From: Aradus depressus
Taxonomy: Eukaryota; Arthropoda; Insecta; Hemiptera; Aradidae
Direction of reading: 5' to 3'
DNA length: 64,000 bases
NCBI GenBank assembly: GCA_963662175.1
Contig: OY759227.1
Span: 5,488,501-5,552,500 of the forward strand
Below, piece by piece: positions 61,208-64,000 of this stretch. The position numbers and the translations under genes are program-made. The notes beneath the pieces are model-generated. The model had not been told where the DNA came from, searched no databases, and saw nothing but the letters and a program-made list of their open reading frames with translations. Numbering within the stretch: the first letter of the stretch is position 1; each line of letters begins with the position of its first letter.

Positions 61208-61354
61208 AAAATCTTTGCTAAATTCATGTCGATATACGAAGGGCCGTATGAGATTTTAAAATGTTATGACAATGGATCGTATTTGGTAGGCAACATAAAT
61301 AATAACAAAGTAAAAGGGACCTACAACATAAGTGATATGAGGACTGTAGATTAG
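61208..61354 (+). pseudogene. Integrase C-terminal (GPY/F) remnant
   Basis: An open frame closing at TAG 61,352-61,354 encodes KFMSIYEGPYEILK, then a SYLV strand and GTYNISDMR. This is the pattern of the GPY/F module at the C-terminus of Gypsy-type integrases, which helps target-site binding. The catalytic core and zinc finger are absent upstream; gag-like sequence lies only about 190 bp before it. The element has therefore lost nearly all of pol by internal deletion, or this is a non-autonomous design. Confidence 0.75.
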
Positions 61355-62237
61355 ACCACTTAGTAATTAGAGAATCAGGGGTACTTGGTGGCCAGTACAA
61401 AATGATGTTTCTTGCATGACTTTAATGCATAATAATAATAATAAAATAAAATTCAATAAAAAAAAACAAAAAAAAAAAAAAAAAACAATCGAAAGTTATT
61501 AGTTTAAAGGGAGATGGTGTGTTTTGTCCGAGAGAATTAGAGGCCGGTCTTACAGAATTAGAGAAGCACTATTAACCCATATTACAATATGTTTCCTGGG
61601 AAGATAGCGGAAATGGAGTCAGATGGATTATGTGTCGGTAAGGCAGCATGAGAGGTTGGGACCTGACAAATAGGTATAGCTGTGGAGAGGGGAGAAACCA
61701 GGCATTTAAACTGCGGTCTTCGAGCGTTCTTGTCGAGTGTTTTTGTTGGAGACATAATAACATTATGTGACTTGTCTGTCTTTGCTATTGCAATTTTGTT
61801 TTGATCAAGTATGACCTCTTATATGTTCAAATCATGAGAGATCTTGCTCCATGTGTATGTGTTGGTCGGCTTGTCTGGGTCATATAAGCCTCGCTTGATC
61901 ATATGTTTTTTTTCTTAGTTTATGAAATTGAATTTTTTTTTTTTTTTTTGTGCATGTTCTTACATTTTATGATTATATAGAAATTGTGAAAAAAAAAAAA
62001 AATTTTATTAGCTATGGATTATTTATTAGGAAATATGTGATATTGTTAAAAATAAAAAAAAAATTGTATATAATATTAATTAAATTATAAATTAATATAG
62101 AGCGTAATAAACATGAGATGGCAACCACATCTATGTTGACGAGTCGAACTGATAAAACTGATAAACAAATAAGACAGCTGTCTAGAGTCTTTGATGATTG
62201 TCACTGAGAGTTATAAACATGTACCTAATGTAAATAG
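61355..62237. other. Non-coding stretch with a candidate polypurine tract and LTR start
   Basis: AAAGGGAGATGG (61,506-61,517) is followed by TGTGTTTTGTCCGAG at 61,518, the layout of a polypurine tract and 3' LTR start. The sequence after it does not match the candidate 5' LTR at 58,861, so these may come from different elements. The rest is A/T runs with no gene. Confidence 0.35.
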
Positions 62238-62251
62238 TGAGTATTTCTTTT
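62238..62251 (+). repeat. Target-site duplication, left copy
   Basis: TGAGTATTTCTTTT, identical to the copy at 62,520-62,533. Confidence 0.85.
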
Positions 62252-62292
62252 AATAGAAATAAAAGACGTTGTCTTCCCACTGTTTTATTTAT

Positions 62293-62334
62293 ACCAGAAC
62301 CGGTTTTCGACGCAACAGCGTCATCATCAGTGGT
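62293..62334 (-). ncRNA. Hammerhead-ribozyme-like motif, minus strand
   Basis: Exact mirror copy of the plus-strand motif in the other arm of the inverted repeat. Confidence 0.55.
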
Positions 62335-62401
62335 TCATCCACCCACACAGCACAGCGGTTGGAAGATAACTGGCGAACCGCTGTGCTGTGTGGGTGGATG
62401 A

Positions 62402-62443
62402 ACCACTGATGATGACGCTGTTGCGTCGAAAACCGGTTCTGGT
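62402..62443 (+). ncRNA. Hammerhead-ribozyme-like motif, plus strand
   Basis: In order: ACCA (62,402-62,405), CTGATGA (62,406-62,412), one extra T, stem II GACGC/GCGTC around loop TGTT (62,414-62,427), GAAA (62,428-62,431), stem III as the palindrome AACCGGTT (62,431-62,438, sharing the last A), C at 62,439 as cleavage position, and TGGT (62,440-62,443) pairing with ACCA as stem I. Core residues of the hammerhead are all present. The single unpaired T before stem II is non-standard, so activity is uncertain. A loopless self-complementary stem III is the type reported for Penelope-like elements, thought to act as dimers. Confidence 0.55.
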
Positions 62444-62519
62444 ATAAATAAAACAGTGGGAAGACAACGTCTTTTATTTCTATTAGAAATCTCGTCCCAC
62501 AACATCTTACTATCACATA

Positions 62520-62533
62520 TGAGTATTTCTTTT
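62520..62533 (+). repeat. Target-site duplication, right copy
   Basis: TGAGTATTTCTTTT, identical to the copy at 62,238-62,251. Confidence 0.85.
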
Positions 62534-63609
62534 TGTGATGTATGCTATTTTATTGTATTTATGGTGGTTGTGTTATATTATGAGAGATAACAATTATCAT
62601 GTAGGTCGGAGATTAATTAATATGCGTAAAGGGGATAGAGTGTTCTGTCAAAGAAAAAAAAAAAAAAAAAAATTTTAATAATAATAATTATATTAAAAAA
62701 AAAAAAAAAAATGTTTAGTGCCTTCTTCACTCTGAACAAAATTTTGATATTTTAATGTTTTTTTAAGATAAAAAAAACAAAATTATTTATTGAAATTATA
62801 TTATATTCAAAGATGGGTGTTGTGATTTTTATGGTAAATTTTATATAGAGGTTTATATGAGCCTAAGCTAGTTAGTGATATATTTTGCATGTGTTAATGG
62901 ATGTGGGGTGTTTTGAAAAAAAAAAAAAAAAAAATTGTTCATTTGATTTTTTTTTTTCTCATTAGGGAAAGGATATGTAACATGTAGAAATAGGGGGGGG
63001 GGGAGGGGGGGGGGGGGGGGGGGGGGGTTAAACGAATCATGTATAGAAAGATTGTGGGAGTTGGGCGAAGACAAAATGTGAAGAAGGATGGTGCTAAGGA
63101 AAAGGTTAAGAGTACCGATTATACTATGATGAAATCTAAAGAAACTCCGTGGGGTGGTGGTGTGGGTGGGCCTGTAGTAGTGGAAGCAAGATGGTGTATG
63201 AGTAAAAGTGGTAGAGGTGAGAGCAGAAAATTGGTTAGGACAAGTCGAGAAAAAAATTTGGCAATTGATGTGTGAAAAGTCTCTACCGGATTGGAAGAAT
63301 TACACTTGGTCTGAGGAAGTAGAACTATAATTAAAGATTATGATTTTAGAATGATTGATGTGTGGAAGTAGGATTGTAATGAGAAATTATGATTTTAAAG
63401 GAAGTGTTGGCGTGGGTATGTATATTGAAGGTGATTTGAGGTGGGTAAGTATGACTGTTATGATGAAAACGTTAGACGATCTACAGGAGAGGATGTTGGA
63501 GTTGGGCAAAGCATGATGTGTGCTAAGGTTAAGAGTAGGGGACTATGATGAATCCTCGGGTGATGGTGTAGAAAAAATTAGACAATTGATGTGGGGAAGT
63601 AGAAAATAG
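62534..63609. other. Low-complexity non-coding stretch
   Basis: A and T homopolymers, and a long G run at 62,993-63,027 broken by one A. A 78-codon frame at 63,039-63,275 has no recognisable domain and skewed composition; I do not call it a gene. Confidence 0.7.
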
Positions 63610-64000
63610 AGATGGATTGACTCTGCCGCTGTACTGAGGGTTGAAGGAGAATTAGTATAAGGCAGTAAAAGTGAATGTATGCCGGTCTTGAAAAATATTT
63701 TGGATGGAGTGTAAGGGTTCCTATTGAGGTTGTTCTGGGTTAGAAGGAGAAGTATAATTGATCTGGGGGGAAGCAGGATTTATGAATTATGATTTTAGAA
63801 TAATTGATGTGGGGAAGTAGGATTGAAATAAAAATTACAGTAAGTGTTGATGTGGGGAAGTATAAGTGAGAAAATTGTGATGTCGCTGTTCTGAGGGTTG
63901 ACAGAGAAGTAAAAGTGAATCAGAAAATTGGGAGGGGCGATTGTTGAAAAAAAGTATTCTGGATGGGGGTTCCTATTGAGGTTGTTCTGGGTTAGAAGGA
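63610..64000 (+). repeat. Degenerate tandem repeat of about 252 bp
   Basis: GGGTTCCTATTGAGGTTGTT continues into CTGGGTTAGAAGGA at 63,715 and again at 63,967. Upstream blocks CTGAGGGTTGA and AGTAAAAGTGAAT recur with similar spacing, and TGATGTGGGGAAGTA recurs several times from 63,357 on. The repeat runs off the window. Confidence 0.65.

Larger units (their letters stand above)
62252..62519. mobile_element. Fold-back insertion, possibly derived from a Penelope-like element
   Basis: A 268-bp insert flanked by perfect 14-bp direct repeats. It consists of a perfect 110-bp inverted repeat (62,251-62,360 and 62,376-62,485; the outermost T of the left arm is shared with the flanking repeat) around a 15-base loop, plus a 34-base tail. 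Both arms carry a hammerhead-like core and an AATAAA-containing end. Target duplications of this length point to retroposition. Penelope-like elements are known to carry hammerhead motifs and to insert with inverted terminal pieces, so I favour that origin; a simple fold-back DNA element is the alternative. Confidence 0.75.

Noticed and set aside
63039..63275. 78-codon ORF near the end of the window.
   Set aside because: Lys/Gly-rich with no motif and lies among degenerate repeats.

Overview
The window looks like a repeat-rich, gene-poor piece of an animal genome, most likely an arthropod and probably an insect. The reasons are an R1-clade type non-LTR retrotransposon, Helitron ends of the insect style, Gypsy-like LTR debris with insect-type primer sites, and a strongly AT-rich background interrupted by a GC-rich retroelement. 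I see no convincing single-copy host gene, no tRNA or rRNA, and no bacterial feature. The organism call is inference.

Layout. Positions 1-46,004 are one satellite array with a monomer of about 144 bp (roughly 285 copies). It is interrupted once, at 9,768-14,291, by a minus-strand R1-like retrotransposon with an intact endonuclease/reverse-transcriptase ORF and a frameshifted, 5'-truncated ORF1. The array contains higher-order repeats (about 1.0, 1.6, 1.98, 2.03 and 2.6 kb periods) and runs into an exactly 200-base assembly gap (46,005-46,204). Positions 46,205-47,976 are AT-rich non-coding DNA with a possible LTR start, two related 32-bp hairpins and short tandem repeats. Positions 47,977-53,238 are a complete, very young minus-strand LTR element (two 795-bp LTRs) whose only ORF is a coiled-coil gag-like protein. 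Positions 53,406-57,263 are a full-length non-autonomous Helitron, followed by a second truncated copy (57,430-58,805) and a third fragment (58,806-58,860). A decayed LTR element with gag and integrase remnants follows (about 58,861-61,354). A perfect 110-bp inverted repeat carrying hammerhead-ribozyme-like cores sits inside a 14-bp target-site duplication at 62,238-62,533. The end of the window is low-complexity DNA and degenerate repeats.

Main link between regions. The body of each Helitron contains inverted-orientation copies of the same roughly 144-bp monomer that makes up the 46-kb array, and a monomer at about 19,440 shares a diagnostic variant block with a Helitron monomer. The giant satellite and the Helitron minisatellite are therefore one family; expansion of the array from a Helitron is the simplest reading. 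The minus strand of nearly every monomer carries closely spaced G-runs that fit a G-quadruplex pattern.

Limits: copy numbers and identities are estimates by eye; no alignment or database search was run.
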